The position numbers and the translations under genes are program-made. The notes under the pieces were generated by a model. That model saw only the letters and a list, made by a program, of their open reading frames with translations, made no database searches and was not told where the DNA came from. 64,000 bases of DNA from Hymenobacter radiodurans. GTDB lineage: Bacteria; Bacteroidota; Bacteroidia; Cytophagales; Hymenobacteraceae. Shown in pieces: positions 8,303-17,105 of the stretch (within the stretch, counting starts at the first letter, position 1; each line of letters starts with the position of its first letter). The DNA is taken from positions 2,512,001 to 2,576,000 of the forward strand of contig NZ_CP037922.1 of assembly GCF_004355185.1 (NCBI RefSeq). Direction: 5' to 3'.

Positions 8303-9193
8303 ATGCAAACCATTCTCGTGCCCATCGATTTCTCGGCTGCGTCCGAAAACGCGCTGGTTTATGCCAACAAGCTAGCCCTTCATCTTCCGGCCGAAATCGT
8401 GCTGGTGCACTCCAGCCCTGGCGCAACGCTTACTCCGGAGCGGAGAGTAGCCCTGCTCAGTCGTTTGCAAGCCTTGGCCGAACGTCTGCGCTACCAGCAC
8501 CTCACGCGCCAGAGTGGCCGCCGCATCCACTATCATTTTCATATGGCTACCGCCTCCCTCGCCGATAGCTTGGAAGTGCTGGTGGGAGGCTATCACGCCA
8601 GCCTTGTAGTAACGGGCTTGTCGCTAATGGATTGCGCTACTGCCACGGCGGCCGGTAACCCAATTACGCTGCTGCCGGAGCACGTCAGCTGTCCGGTGCT
8701 CATCGTGCCGCCGGGCCGCCACGAGCTGGCTAGTCAGGTGGTGGTTTCCGGTGACTTTTCTCGCCTTCATGCTAGCCAGTTGGCGCCACTTACCTCCTTG
8801 GCCCGCTCCGCCGATGCGCATTTTGATCTGGTGCAGTTTCACCCACCTACCACTACCGGGCTGGTGCCTCTGAAAAAAGCCTTAATGGCCGCGCGCGCAA
8901 CCTTATCTAACGCCACCGTGCATTTGCTCCCGGAAGAAGATGCCTTGGAAGACATTAGCGAGTTCTGCGCCCAGCAAAAAGCGCAATTGTTGGTGCTAGC
9001 CACCGTCGACGGCTGCCTGACTCGCCGGTTTTTCAACCCGCACTACATCAAAACGGACGCCTACCACCTACACATTCCGGTATTGCTGCTCCCCACCAGC
9101 ACACTTCCCACCAAAGCCTGCTGCGACCAGTGCTCCCTGCGGCAGGCTGCCGAAAACCGGTTGGCCGCCCGTATTTCCATCGTCACTTTCTAA
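8303..9193 (+). CDS. Universal stress protein, two UspA domains
   Basis: A 296-residue protein. The first UspA domain starts MQTILVPIDFSAASENAL and the second region starts near residue 147 (QVVVSGDFSRLHASQL), with loss of the clear ATP-loop consensus. The C-terminus has a cysteine cluster, KACCDQCS, not usual for the family. UspA proteins respond to starvation, oxygen limitation and other stress. It lies 37 bases after the SafE-like gene and 38 before hemF, so probably is transcribed with the oxidase cluster. Confidence 0.87.
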   Translation: MQTILVPIDFSAASENALVYANKLALHLPAEIVLVHSSPGATLTPERRVALLSRLQALAERLRYQHLTRQSGRRIHYHFHMATASLADSLEVLVGGYHASLVVTGLSLMDCATATAAGNPITLLPEHVSCPVLIVPPGRHELASQVVVSGDFSRLHASQLAPLTSLARSADAHFDLVQFHPPTTTGLVPLKKALMAARATLSNATVHLLPEEDALEDISEFCAQQKAQLLVLATVDGCLTRRFFNPHYIKTDAYHLHIPVLLLPTSTLPTKACCDQCSLRQAAENRLAARISIVTF

Positions 9194-9231
9194 GCTTTAT
9201 ATACCTAAGAATATCATTTACCTCTCCGCTT

Positions 9232-10158
9232 ATGCTCACCGAAACCACTCCCTCCATCGACATTAAGAATACCCGCGCTACTGTCGAGGCGTGGATGCGC
9301 CACTTTCAGGATTGGCTGTGTCAGCAGCTAGAAACGGCTGATGGCGGTGCTTCTTTCCGGGAGGATAAATGGGTGCATGAAGGGGGCGGCGGGGGCCGCA
9401 CGCGGGTTATTGGCGACGGCGCTATTCTGGAAAAAGGCGGCGTAAACTTCTCGGCCGTGTGGGGAAAGATGAGCGAAACTGCCGCCCGTCAGCTCCTTAT
9501 GCCCGACCCCAATTACTTCGCCACGGGCGTATCGGTGGTGCAGCACCCGCGCAGCCCCATGGTGCCCATCTCGCACATGAACGTGCGTTACTTTGAAGCG
9601 GGCAACGGCGAGGCCTGGTTTGGCGGCGGGCTCGATCTGACGCCGATTTATGTGGATGAAGCCCAGGCCCGCTGGTTTCACGCGCAGATTCTGGAGGCGT
9701 GCGACCAACATAATCCGTCCTACTATCCGCGCTTCAAGCAGTGGGCCGATGAGTACTTCTACTTGCCTCACCGCCAGGAAACCCGGGGTGTGGGGGGCAT
9801 TTTCTTCGACCGCCTTACAGTTGGCAAAGACGGATCATTCGCCGAGTTATTCGCCTTCGTGCAGGCTGTGGGTGAAGTATATGGCCGCACCTATTCCGAG
9901 CTTATGCGGGGCAACGCCTCATTGCCCTTCGGCGAGGCCGAAAAGCAGTGGCAGCTAGTGCGCCGCGGGCGCTACGCGGAGTTCAACCTGGCCATCGACC
10001 GCGGCACCAAATTCGGCCTTGAAACCGGCGGGCGCACGGAGTCTATTCTGATGAGCTTGCCGCCCTTGGCCGCCTGGCATTACGACTATCAAATCGCGCC
10101 CGGTTCGGCTGAAGCGGCAACTCAGGCGTGGCTCCGGCAAGGTATCGAGTGGGTGTAG
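9232..10158 (+). CDS. hemF: Oxygen-dependent coproporphyrinogen III oxidase HemF
   Basis: A 308-residue enzyme that converts coproporphyrinogen III to protoporphyrinogen IX in haem synthesis. Family features include VNFSAVWG, the PMVPISHMNVRYFEA stretch, GGGLDLTPIY, GVGGIFFD and the C-terminal GTKFGLETGGRTESILMSLP. The ATG at 9232 gives the usual length; a longer frame from 9130 would overlap uspA. Its place behind the cbb3 genes suggests that haem supply is tied to oxidase synthesis. Confidence 0.97.
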   Translation: MLTETTPSIDIKNTRATVEAWMRHFQDWLCQQLETADGGASFREDKWVHEGGGGGRTRVIGDGAILEKGGVNFSAVWGKMSETAARQLLMPDPNYFATGVSVVQHPRSPMVPISHMNVRYFEAGNGEAWFGGGLDLTPIYVDEAQARWFHAQILEACDQHNPSYYPRFKQWADEYFYLPHRQETRGVGGIFFDRLTVGKDGSFAELFAFVQAVGEVYGRTYSELMRGNASLPFGEAEKQWQLVRRGRYAEFNLAIDRGTKFGLETGGRTESILMSLPPLAAWHYDYQIAPGSAEAATQAWLRQGIEWV

Positions 10159-10262
10159 ACCCTAATTAGCACGACCATTCAGCGCAGTGCTGCCACTATC
10201 CTCTAGCCTAGAAGCAGCTTCATTCTTAACCTCCACGCAGACTTCAGTACCAACGCTCTACG

Positions 10263-10949
10263 ATGAATCTCAAACCCTTACTTCCTGGCTTGGCCCTGGT
10301 GCTGGCCGCCTGTGGCGATGTCAAAAATCCCAATGGCATGCCCGACGAGCCTACCAGCAGCGCCCCAGTCAAGGTGGTAACGGCCAAACCACCCAAGCCC
10401 GACTCAGCCGCAGCCAAATCTGAAAACCCCGTAATGCCCGCCGACACGGCTATGACGGGTGCCTGGCTGCTGCTCGATGGTGCTCTCAGAAGCCATGATG
10501 CGCAGGTGCTCAACCAATTATTGGATCCAGAGTACGGCCTCTGGATTCTGGAGCAAAACGGGAGTGTGCCGCTCGTAACGCGGGTGGCGGATAGCGAACA
10601 ATTTCGCGACCAGCAGCAACGACCGCTTTTCGCGCTGAATAAGAAACTCATGACGTGTGCTGCACCACAAACGGTAGCCGCACTGCCCACGCCGAACTGT
10701 CCGGGGGGCAAATTTACCCGCGAAGGCTGCTTCGCCGGACCTTCTACTGCGTTTCGTGCGCTGGATTTCTGGGCGCAGGCATCGCTAAAAGGCGGCAACC
10801 GCAATCAGGGCCAGGCGGCACAGGGGCGCACCGTTCGCTCGGTACTACAGACGAGCACTGGCTACCAATTTCACTTCGCTAAATCGGCGGGGGCGGGTGG
10901 CCGCTGGCGCCTGATTTTTATTGATTTGCGCGGCGCTTGTCCGTCATAG
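10263..10949 (+). CDS. Lipoprotein of unknown function
   Basis: A 228-residue protein with a lipobox LAAC-G at residues 14-18, followed by a Pro/Ser/Lys-rich linker (about 20-60) and a globular part with several cysteines (CAAPQ, CPGGKF, CFAGPS). No family recognised. It is convergent with hemA, and the two genes share a bidirectional terminator. The G6C word at 10703-10709 encodes PGGK. Confidence 0.72.
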   Translation: MNLKPLLPGLALVLAACGDVKNPNGMPDEPTSSAPVKVVTAKPPKPDSAAAKSENPVMPADTAMTGAWLLLDGALRSHDAQVLNQLLDPEYGLWILEQNGSVPLVTRVADSEQFRDQQQRPLFALNKKLMTCAAPQTVAALPTPNCPGGKFTREGCFAGPSTAFRALDFWAQASLKGGNRNQGQAAQGRTVRSVLQTSTGYQFHFAKSAGAGGRWRLIFIDLRGACPS

Positions 10950-10993
10950 TTCTTGGCCGGGGGGCTTTTTTATGCTAACCCAGCTCTGAGATT

Positions 10994-11056
10994 ACAGCAA
11001 AAAGGGTTGCTGGAGTAGGACCGTTTGGTCTTTACTCCAGCAACCCTTTTTGCTGT
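10994..11056. terminator. Bidirectional terminator between lipoprotein gene and hemA
   Basis: A perfect 24-base inverted repeat (10994-11017 with 11033-11056) whose 15-base centre contains a further GACC-GTTT-GGTC stem. The outer arm carries A5 on one side and T5 on the other, so it can end transcripts from both convergent genes. Confidence 0.9.
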
Positions 11057-11069
11057 TGCTGAGTAAGCG

Positions 11070-12344
11070 CTAAGCTCCAGCCTCAACGAGTTCGTCTTCC
11101 AGGGCAAATAGCTCCGTGAGCATTGCCACCAGCTGGTCGGCTTCGCCGCGCTGGCAGGCGGCTTTCAGCTGCAACACGGGCAGCTTCATAAACTTCTGAG
11201 TCAGAGACTTGGTGGCGTCGTCGAGGCGGGTTGCTTCCTCGGTGCTCATATTCTTCTTGAAGCGGTTTACCTCTTGTTGGCGCAGCTGCTCCAACGTGGT
11301 TTTCAGCTTTTGAATAACCGGCGACACCTGCAAATTGCGGCTCCACTCGTGCAGCTCCGCCATGCATTCGGCAATGATTTCGCGCACGTGGGGCACGGCC
11401 GCCACCCGCCGGCCCAGGGCCTCGGAAGCCTTATTCTGGATAGCATCAATATTGTACACCAGCACGCCCGGCACCTGCTCGGCGGCGGCCGCAATGCTGC
11501 GCGGCACCGACAGATCGATGAAGAACTTGGGGCTTAGGATGGTTAGTCCGGCCAGCAGCTCGTGGGTGAAAAACGGCGAGGGAGTAGCAATGGCTGAAAT
11601 AACGATGTCAGCCTCCTGTAAGCCCTGCGTGAGGTGGGCGAAATCAAGTACCTGCAAACCACATTCGGTGGCTAGCGCCTGGGCTGCAGCTGGCGTGCGG
11701 TTGCAAATGGTTACTTCCGCGAAGCGCTTGCTCTTGCCAAAATGACGACAGATATCGGCCCCAATCTCGCCCAAACCCACAATAAGAACTCGGGGCTGAG
11801 CGATAGTAGCTGTCAATTCCTGCACCAGCTCCAGCGTAGCATAAGACGTGGAAGCGGCGCCGTCGCGAAAGGCGGTTTCCTGTTGCACACGCTTGTTCGC
11901 AGCAAATACAGTATGTAGCAGTCGATGTAAAAATGGCCCTGCGACATCGGCTTCCGCCGAGCGCTGATAGGCCCTTTTCACTTGGCTGCTGATCTGCATA
12001 TCGCCTACCACCTGCGCATCGAGGCCCAAGGCCACTTCAAATAGGTGCTGCACAGCGGCGGCCGCCGAAGTGAGTACGGTGAAGTACTCATAGTAGCTGC
12101 TGGCATCCATTTCCTTCAACTCGCCCAGGGCTTGCACAATGGCGGCGCTGTGGTCGGTATCGGCAGCATAGTACACTTCGGTGCGGTTGCAGGTGCTGAG
12201 CACCAGCACGTCCGTCAGGCGTAGGTAGTTATGCAGCTGGTGCAGCAAGCGGCTGCACGTTGCCTCATCCAGCGTCAGCAGCTCGCGAATGGCCAGGGGG
12301 GCTTTTTTGTAAGAGAGACTGACGGCCTTAAAGGATTGTTTCAT
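11070..12344 (-). CDS. hemA: Glutamyl-tRNA reductase
   Basis: A 424-residue enzyme of the C5 tetrapyrrole pathway that reduces glutamyl-tRNA to glutamate-1-semialdehyde. It shows the catalytic cysteine in LSTCNRTEVYYA (about Cys52), the NADPH-binding VLIVGLGEIG, CNRTPAAA, and the ISAIATPSPFF region, with a helical dimerisation domain at the end. It faces the cbb3-hemF cluster, so two haem synthesis genes lie near the oxidase. Confidence 0.96.
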   Translation of the reverse strand: MKQSFKAVSLSYKKAPLAIRELLTLDEATCSRLLHQLHNYLRLTDVLVLSTCNRTEVYYAADTDHSAAIVQALGELKEMDASSYYEYFTVLTSAAAAVQHLFEVALGLDAQVVGDMQISSQVKRAYQRSAEADVAGPFLHRLLHTVFAANKRVQQETAFRDGAASTSYATLELVQELTATIAQPRVLIVGLGEIGADICRHFGKSKRFAEVTICNRTPAAAQALATECGLQVLDFAHLTQGLQEADIVISAIATPSPFFTHELLAGLTILSPKFFIDLSVPRSIAAAAEQVPGVLVYNIDAIQNKASEALGRRVAAVPHVREIIAECMAELHEWSRNLQVSPVIQKLKTTLEQLRQQEVNRFKKNMSTEEATRLDDATKSLTQKFMKLPVLQLKAACQRGEADQLVAMLTELFALEDELVEAGA

Positions 12345-12540
12345 AGAGTATTGCTGGAACGGAGGATGCAGCAGAAAGTACGTGTGTACAACTCCAATCT
12401 GCTGCTTATACGATACTTGGGGAGTGAGCAGATTGCAGGCTCAAAGTTTCGCTTTGCCGCCGGCACTTTCTATGACTTTACTCAGGGACTACGATGATTG
12501 CCGTCATATCAGCGCGGCTGAAGTAGCCCGTATTTTTGAG

Positions 12541-12572
12541 GCAGTAGTTAGAGCTAGCAGTAGTTAGAGCTA
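12541..12572. repeat. Tandem 16-base repeat before the L,D-transpeptidase gene
   Basis: GCAGTAGTTAGAGCTA occurs twice with no gap, 12541-12556 and 12557-12572. It ends at the first possible start codon (12574) of the next gene and 40 bases before its likely true start at 12613, so it may affect the leader or be a recent duplication. Confidence 0.85.
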
Positions 12573-12612
12573 CATGAGTGAACACTCTGACTTTTGCTCT
12601 TTTCACCGCCCA

Positions 12613-14091
12613 ATGCATTTTCGCCTCCTTTCCCTGACGTCTGCTCTCTTCTTTTTGCTGCTACAATGCGGAAGCCGGCAGCAAGCCGCGACCAACGCGG
12701 TAGCCAGTACAGCTAGTATTGTTCCCTTTTTGCCCCCCACCGAAACGCCCGTAGGTGAACTCATTCTGGCGCTGCTCGATACTACTTCTGCGGGCCCGAT
12801 TGCCGCGGATGAACGCCTCGGATTGCAGGTCGGGGCTCATGTACGGGCATTTTACGGTGCTGCCCCACAGCCTGCCTGGACGCAGCCCAACGACAGCCTT
12901 ACTACCGAGGCCAAGGAGGTGCTGGCGTTATTTGGCCAAGCTCGCACCTATGGGCTCCGACCCGAAAATTACGCCGCGGCCCAACTGCAAGCCTTGCGCG
13001 ATTCGCTACGCCGCCCTTCTCCTTCAAAACCGCAGCAACGGGCGCGCTTCGATGTCTATCTGAGCGACGCCGTGTTGCGCTTCATGCTCGATCTGCACCG
13101 AGGCCGGCTGCGCACGTACGCCGTTTCTCCGCAGGAGCAAGCCGCCGGGCAGGTTTTTCAGCCAGCCCACATATTGCGGGAAAGCTTGGCGGGGGGCAAA
13201 TTACAGGCCGGTGTATTAGCGTGTCAGCCCCGCAACCGGGAATATCGGCAGCTGCAACGGGCGCTGGCGCAGTGGCTCAGCACGCCGGTTCCGGCCGACT
13301 CGATTGTACCGTACGAAACGCGGTATGAGCAGGTGGCCCTGAATCTGGAGCGCTGGCGGCAAGAAGCTATTTCGGATTCGGAATATCTACTCATAAACCT
13401 GCCCGCGTACCGGCTAGAGCTGGTGCGCGGCGACAGTGTAGTGCGCCAGCACCGCGTGATTATCGGTAAGCCCGAAATGCCCTCACCTACCCTGAGCAGC
13501 ACCATCGACCACTTTACCCTGGCACCCGACTGGCACGTGCCACGCTCCATTGCTACCAGGGAAATTCTGCCCATTCTGAAAAAAGACGTGGGCTACTTGG
13601 CCCGCAATAACTTCGCCGTGTACGACGCGCGCGGCCGCCAACTTGATCCGTACCAAATCAACTGGCAGCAGGTCTCGACCAAAAGCTTTGCCTACACTAT
13701 TCGGCAGTCTGCAGGGTGCGACAACGCCTTGGGCAACATTGTGTTTCGGTTCAAAAACCCCTACTCCGTCTATCTGCACGATACGCCCGTGCGCCAAGCG
13801 TTTACCTATCCGATGCGGGCGCTCAGCCACGGCTGCATGCGGCTCCAGAATCCGATGCAGCTGGCTACTTATTTATTAACGCGTGGGGGGCAATTCAGGC
13901 GGCTACCAACCGAGGAGGAGTGCGCCCTCCAGTCGAAGCCACAGCAAGTTCGTCTCGCCAAGTCCATGCCGCTGCACGTGCGCTATTTCACCTGCGCCGC
14001 CGAGAATGGCCAGCTCCGCTTCTACCCTGATATATACCAGCGTGACAAGGCACTCAGCCGCGCCCTTGCAGCCATGGCGCGCCAGTCGTAG
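12613..14091 (+). CDS. L,D-transpeptidase, YcbB-like lipoprotein
   Basis: A 492-residue protein if started at the ATG 12613 (MHFRLL); an upstream ATG at 12574 lacks a clean signal. A lipobox LLLQC-G follows the signal helix. The middle region resembles the scaffold of YcbB/LdtD enzymes (YGLRPENY, FMLDLHRGR) and the C-terminal YkuD domain carries the catalytic SHGCMRL (cysteine nucleophile) preceded by IIGKPEMPSP. These enzymes form 3-3 peptidoglycan crosslinks or anchor lipoproteins. It is divergent from hemA. Confidence 0.9.
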   Translation: MHFRLLSLTSALFFLLLQCGSRQQAATNAVASTASIVPFLPPTETPVGELILALLDTTSAGPIAADERLGLQVGAHVRAFYGAAPQPAWTQPNDSLTTEAKEVLALFGQARTYGLRPENYAAAQLQALRDSLRRPSPSKPQQRARFDVYLSDAVLRFMLDLHRGRLRTYAVSPQEQAAGQVFQPAHILRESLAGGKLQAGVLACQPRNREYRQLQRALAQWLSTPVPADSIVPYETRYEQVALNLERWRQEAISDSEYLLINLPAYRLELVRGDSVVRQHRVIIGKPEMPSPTLSSTIDHFTLAPDWHVPRSIATREILPILKKDVGYLARNNFAVYDARGRQLDPYQINWQQVSTKSFAYTIRQSAGCDNALGNIVFRFKNPYSVYLHDTPVRQAFTYPMRALSHGCMRLQNPMQLATYLLTRGGQFRRLPTEEECALQSKPQQVRLAKSMPLHVRYFTCAAENGQLRFYPDIYQRDKALSRALAAMARQS

Positions 14092-14126
14092 CATCTCTCT
14101 AACTGCATGATTTAAAACAGGTTGTT

Positions 14127-14144
14127 CCATGATTAAAATCATGG
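14127..14144. promoter_or_regulatory. FNR-like palindrome
   Basis: An 18-base inverted repeat CCATGAT-TAAA-ATCATGG contains the core TGAT-N4-ATCA of an FNR site; the outer T/A positions of the full consensus are replaced. It lies between the L,D-transpeptidase gene and a small gene at 14334, about 190 bases before the latter. It could also be a short hairpin. Confidence 0.4.
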
Positions 14145-14333
14145 CTGCGAGCGGGCGCTTTTCCGAATTTTGTGGTGTTGCCGGGCCGCGCTAGCTGGAT
14201 TCACGCCCAAAAAAGCCCCCCGAGCGTGTTTTCAGCACTTATGCGGTTACCCCTTTAAATAACTGCATGTCTGGCCCTTGCCGCGCCGCGCTGGCAACCT
14301 TTTTTCCGACCTGATAACCAACCTTCTGCTGCT

Positions 14334-14555
14334 ATGAACAAGCCATTCATGTATCCCGCACATCAGTCCACGTATCCGTCGGGGGCGCGCCCAAGCCGCG
14401 CGCACGCCGGGTCGCGCGGCCGTTCGCGCTATGTTCCTTCCTATGGCGTTTCAGACCATCGCGAGGTAAATCACCAACTCAACGACACAGTGACGGAACT
14501 GGCGGGAATAGCCCGAAACATAAATATCCGGGATTCTTATGCTGGTTCATTCTAA
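14334..14555 (+). CDS. Small basic hypothetical protein
   Basis: A 73-residue open frame with an Arg/Ser/Pro/Tyr-rich N-terminal half (RPSRAHAGSRGRSRY) and a more ordered end (NHQLNDTVTELAGIARNINIRD). No family recognised. It is bounded by an FNR-like palindrome upstream and a strong terminator 16 bases downstream, which supports a real transcript. Confidence 0.5.
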   Translation: MNKPFMYPAHQSTYPSGARPSRAHAGSRGRSRYVPSYGVSDHREVNHQLNDTVTELAGIARNINIRDSYAGSF

Positions 14556-14570
14556 GAGCTAGTACTAAGC

Positions 14571-14614
14571 AAACAGCACGGCCCCGAAGCATATGCTTCG
14601 GGGCCGTGCTGTTT
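14571..14614. terminator. Perfect 44-base palindromic terminator
   Basis: Two 22-base arms meet without a spacer (centre GCAT|ATGC), with A3/T3 at the outer ends and a GC-rich stem. It lies between the + gene ending at 14555 and the - gene ending at 14659, so it can serve both. Confidence 0.85.
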
Positions 14615-14658
14615 GAATGTAGTGCAATTATCGGCTTCCTGCGCCGGGCTACAGAAGG

Positions 14659-15537
14659 CTACTTAAACCGACTCATTATACTTCCCATGCTGGACAGGCC
14701 CCGGCCAACCCGGTGGGATTCACGCTGGGCGGGCAGCACAAGCACCGGAACCGGGCTGTGCAAAATCATTTCTCCTGTTACGCTGCTACGAAATAGCCTT
14801 TCCAGGAATCGATGCTGGCGCGCAATCATCACCAGTATATCGGCCCGCTGCTCCGCCACCGCCTGCAAGATGCCATCGCCAGCATCGGCATGACACACAT
14901 GACAGGGGTGCACCTGCGGAAGGTCGCGGGTGAGGCCGGTGCGCTCCACCGTCTGGATTGCTTGCCTAGTGGTGTGGCGGGTGGCGGATTCGGTGATGTG
15001 AACCACTGTAAGATCAATCTGCAAGGCGTTGAATAAGTCGCGGATGGGGGCCGCATGCTCACTCAGCTCAAACCCGTCGCCATCGGCGGCTAGCACTATC
15101 CGCTTTGGCACCCCGACCGACTGCATATGCGGAGGAACAATGAGCAGTGGATAGGGACTCATTTTTAGCAGGTTAAGCGCCGTAGTTGTCACTAGCTCGT
15201 CGGGGGTATTTTCATCGGGAGGGCGACTGAGCACAATCATTATCGGATTATGCTGCTTCGTGCTCTCCAGAACGGCTTCTTCCACGCGGCCCGAAGCTAC
15301 TTCTGCCTCAGCAAATACGGGCAGGTCGCGGATCAAATGGTCTAAGGCCAAATCCGTGTCTTCCTTCGACTGGACAGCCACCTCACCCGTCAGCAGTTCC
15401 GGGTCGAGCAGGGAAGTGCGCTCAACGTGCAATAGCACCAACCGGGCGCCGAGCGGCTGCGCAATAGCCGTTGCAAGGGCCAAAGCGCGGTTGGCACCCG
15501 CAAAAAAATCGGTCAGGACGAGGATGGCAGGCTTCAT
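14659..15537 (-). CDS. Universal stress protein, two UspA domains
   Basis: A 292-residue UspA tandem. The first domain begins MKPAILVLTDFFAGANRAL and ends near LLKMSPYPLLIVPP; the second begins RIVLAADGDGFELSEHAAP and ends SVTGEMILHSPVPVLVLP. A GDGILQ...DILVMIARQHRF stretch fits the nucleotide loop region. A FNR-like sequence lies about 80 bases before its start, in line with oxygen-controlled Usp genes. It is a distant paralogue of the Usp at 8303. Confidence 0.87.
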   Translation of the reverse strand: MKPAILVLTDFFAGANRALALATAIAQPLGARLVLLHVERTSLLDPELLTGEVAVQSKEDTDLALDHLIRDLPVFAEAEVASGRVEEAVLESTKQHNPIMIVLSRPPDENTPDELVTTTALNLLKMSPYPLLIVPPHMQSVGVPKRIVLAADGDGFELSEHAAPIRDLFNALQIDLTVVHITESATRHTTRQAIQTVERTGLTRDLPQVHPCHVCHADAGDGILQAVAEQRADILVMIARQHRFLERLFRSSVTGEMILHSPVPVLVLPAQRESHRVGRGLSSMGSIMSRFK

Positions 15538-15616
15538 AATCGTGTAAGGCTTTGTTGGACAATCAAATGTTGCTTTCCGCTGGGAAAAAAGCCATGTGGC
15601 AAATCATAATCAGCCA

Positions 15617-15628
15617 TGATATTTATCA
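15617..15628. promoter_or_regulatory. FNR-like site upstream of the second uspA
   Basis: TGATATTTATCA has the core TGAT-N4-ATCA of FNR boxes; the flanking T and A are missing. It lies 80 bases before the uspA start codon on the minus strand, a position compatible with activation. Confidence 0.4.
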
Positions 15629-15811
15629 GCTTTAGGAGGCCGCAAGCTCCGCTTTTGCAAGTGTTGGGGGGCTATTTCGAGTTTGCTTTGAGCCCGCCGT
15701 GGGTGATCCGTCGATACAAAGGCCCGAACTGTCGATTGTGTGCTATGGCAGAAGGGGGAGCGAACGAAATTCGATCATCCATTCAGCATCTCCTTCCCCG
15801 ACAGCAACATT

Positions 15812-16534
15812 ATGGAAAGAAAGAACTTCCTCAAAAGCTTATTAGTAGGCGCCATCTCTACTCCTGCGCTGCTCAGCGCCTGCGGCAAAGAATCAGATTC
15901 GATTACGCCCTCAACCGGCGGGACGGGCACGGGCACCGGCACCGGTTCGAGCAGTTGCGCCGTGGCACCTACCGAAACGGAAGGCCCCTTTCCCACCAAA
16001 GCGCCCGCCTCGTATGTGCGCAGCGACATCACAGACGGCAAAGCTGGCCATAAAATGACCGCCAAGATTACCATCACCAACACTAACAATAGCTGCGCAG
16101 CCCTGGCCGGCGCTTTGGTCGATATCTGGCACTGCGACGCGGAGGGCAACTACTCCGAGTACGGCGGCAGCGGCATGCAATCGACTAACTATACCAACGT
16201 GCACTTCCTGCGGGGCCGCCAAACCACCGATGCCAACGGACAAGTAACGTTCACCAGCATCTTTCCGGGTTGGTACAACGGTCGGGCCACGCACATTCAT
16301 GTGCACGTGTACGCCGCCAACGGCACGTCGCTGAAGGTCACGCAGATTGCCTTCCCCGAGGGGAGTGGGTCGGCGGTAGCGGCGGTGAACGGCTACGGCA
16401 AGGGCTTGAATGGCTACACTTACAATAGCAGCGACAACGTGTTCAGCGACGGCGTGACGCAGGAACTAGCCACCGTAACGGGCAGCACCACGGCTGGCTT
16501 CGAGTTGTCTATCACCTTTGGGGTCGCTGCCTAA
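15812..16534 (+). CDS. Secreted intradiol ring-cleavage dioxygenase-like lipoprotein
   Basis: A 240-residue protein with a lipoprotein signal (LLSAC-G at about 19-23), a Gly/Thr-repeat linker, and a C-terminal dioxygenase fold. The expected non-haem Fe(III) ligands are visible: tyrosine in DIWHCDAEGNYS, tyrosine in FPGWYNGRATHIHVHV and the two histidines of the latter. Family members open catechol-type rings; extracellular versions act on unknown aromatics. The ATG at 15812 is used because the frame upstream from 15740 has no signal-like start. Confidence 0.88.
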   Translation: MERKNFLKSLLVGAISTPALLSACGKESDSITPSTGGTGTGTGTGSSSCAVAPTETEGPFPTKAPASYVRSDITDGKAGHKMTAKITITNTNNSCAALAGALVDIWHCDAEGNYSEYGGSGMQSTNYTNVHFLRGRQTTDANGQVTFTSIFPGWYNGRATHIHVHVYAANGTSLKVTQIAFPEGSGSAVAAVNGYGKGLNGYTYNSSDNVFSDGVTQELATVTGSTTAGFELSITFGVAA

Positions 16535-16598
16535 AGGGAATCGAAATTTGCCCCCCGGCGCTAGAAACGGGCTTTTGTAACGGTTTAGTTTTCACTAT

Positions 16599-17042
16599 AT
16601 GTCTAACCGCACCATTACGCTGTGCTACCGCAAAATCATGGATGCCAACGCCAGCCGGCCGTGGCAGAAAATGGTGTTTGACGATACCTACACGGAGTTT
16701 CGGATGCAGGCGCAGTTGTTCAATCAGGAGCAGAAATACCGCTCGTTTGGCGAGCTGCTCCACTATGCGCCTGGCGCCAATCAGCTCCACTTTCTGGTAA
16801 GCGCGGCGGTTCGGGGCTATGTGCAGCAGCTCAATGGCTTGGTGCCCGACGTGCTCGACAACCTGGGCCGGCATTTCCTGAAGTTCAGCAAGTTTCAGTT
16901 CGAGATTATCAACTCGGACCTGCTCGACAAAGCCCGGCATCAAGTAGCTATAAACTTCTACTCGGACCCGCTGGTATGGCACGATACGATTGGTACGCAG
17001 CTACTGGTATCGGAGGCGGCAGGTGCGGGGGCGAAATGCTGA
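16599..17042 (+). CDS. Hypothetical protein
   Basis: A 147-residue soluble protein, no signal peptide or membrane helix. It is rich in aromatic residues and includes YRSFGELLHYAPGANQLHFLV and INFYSDPLVWHDTIGTQLL. No family recognised. It is followed 63 bases later by a pirin-like gene. Confidence 0.6.
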   Translation: MSNRTITLCYRKIMDANASRPWQKMVFDDTYTEFRMQAQLFNQEQKYRSFGELLHYAPGANQLHFLVSAAVRGYVQQLNGLVPDVLDNLGRHFLKFSKFQFEIINSDLLDKARHQVAINFYSDPLVWHDTIGTQLLVSEAAGAGAKC

Positions 17043-17105
17043 CAAATCAGCTGGCGCTGCTCCCTTTTTTTTCCATTTATTCCTTGCAAACGCGTGACTA
17101 ATAGG

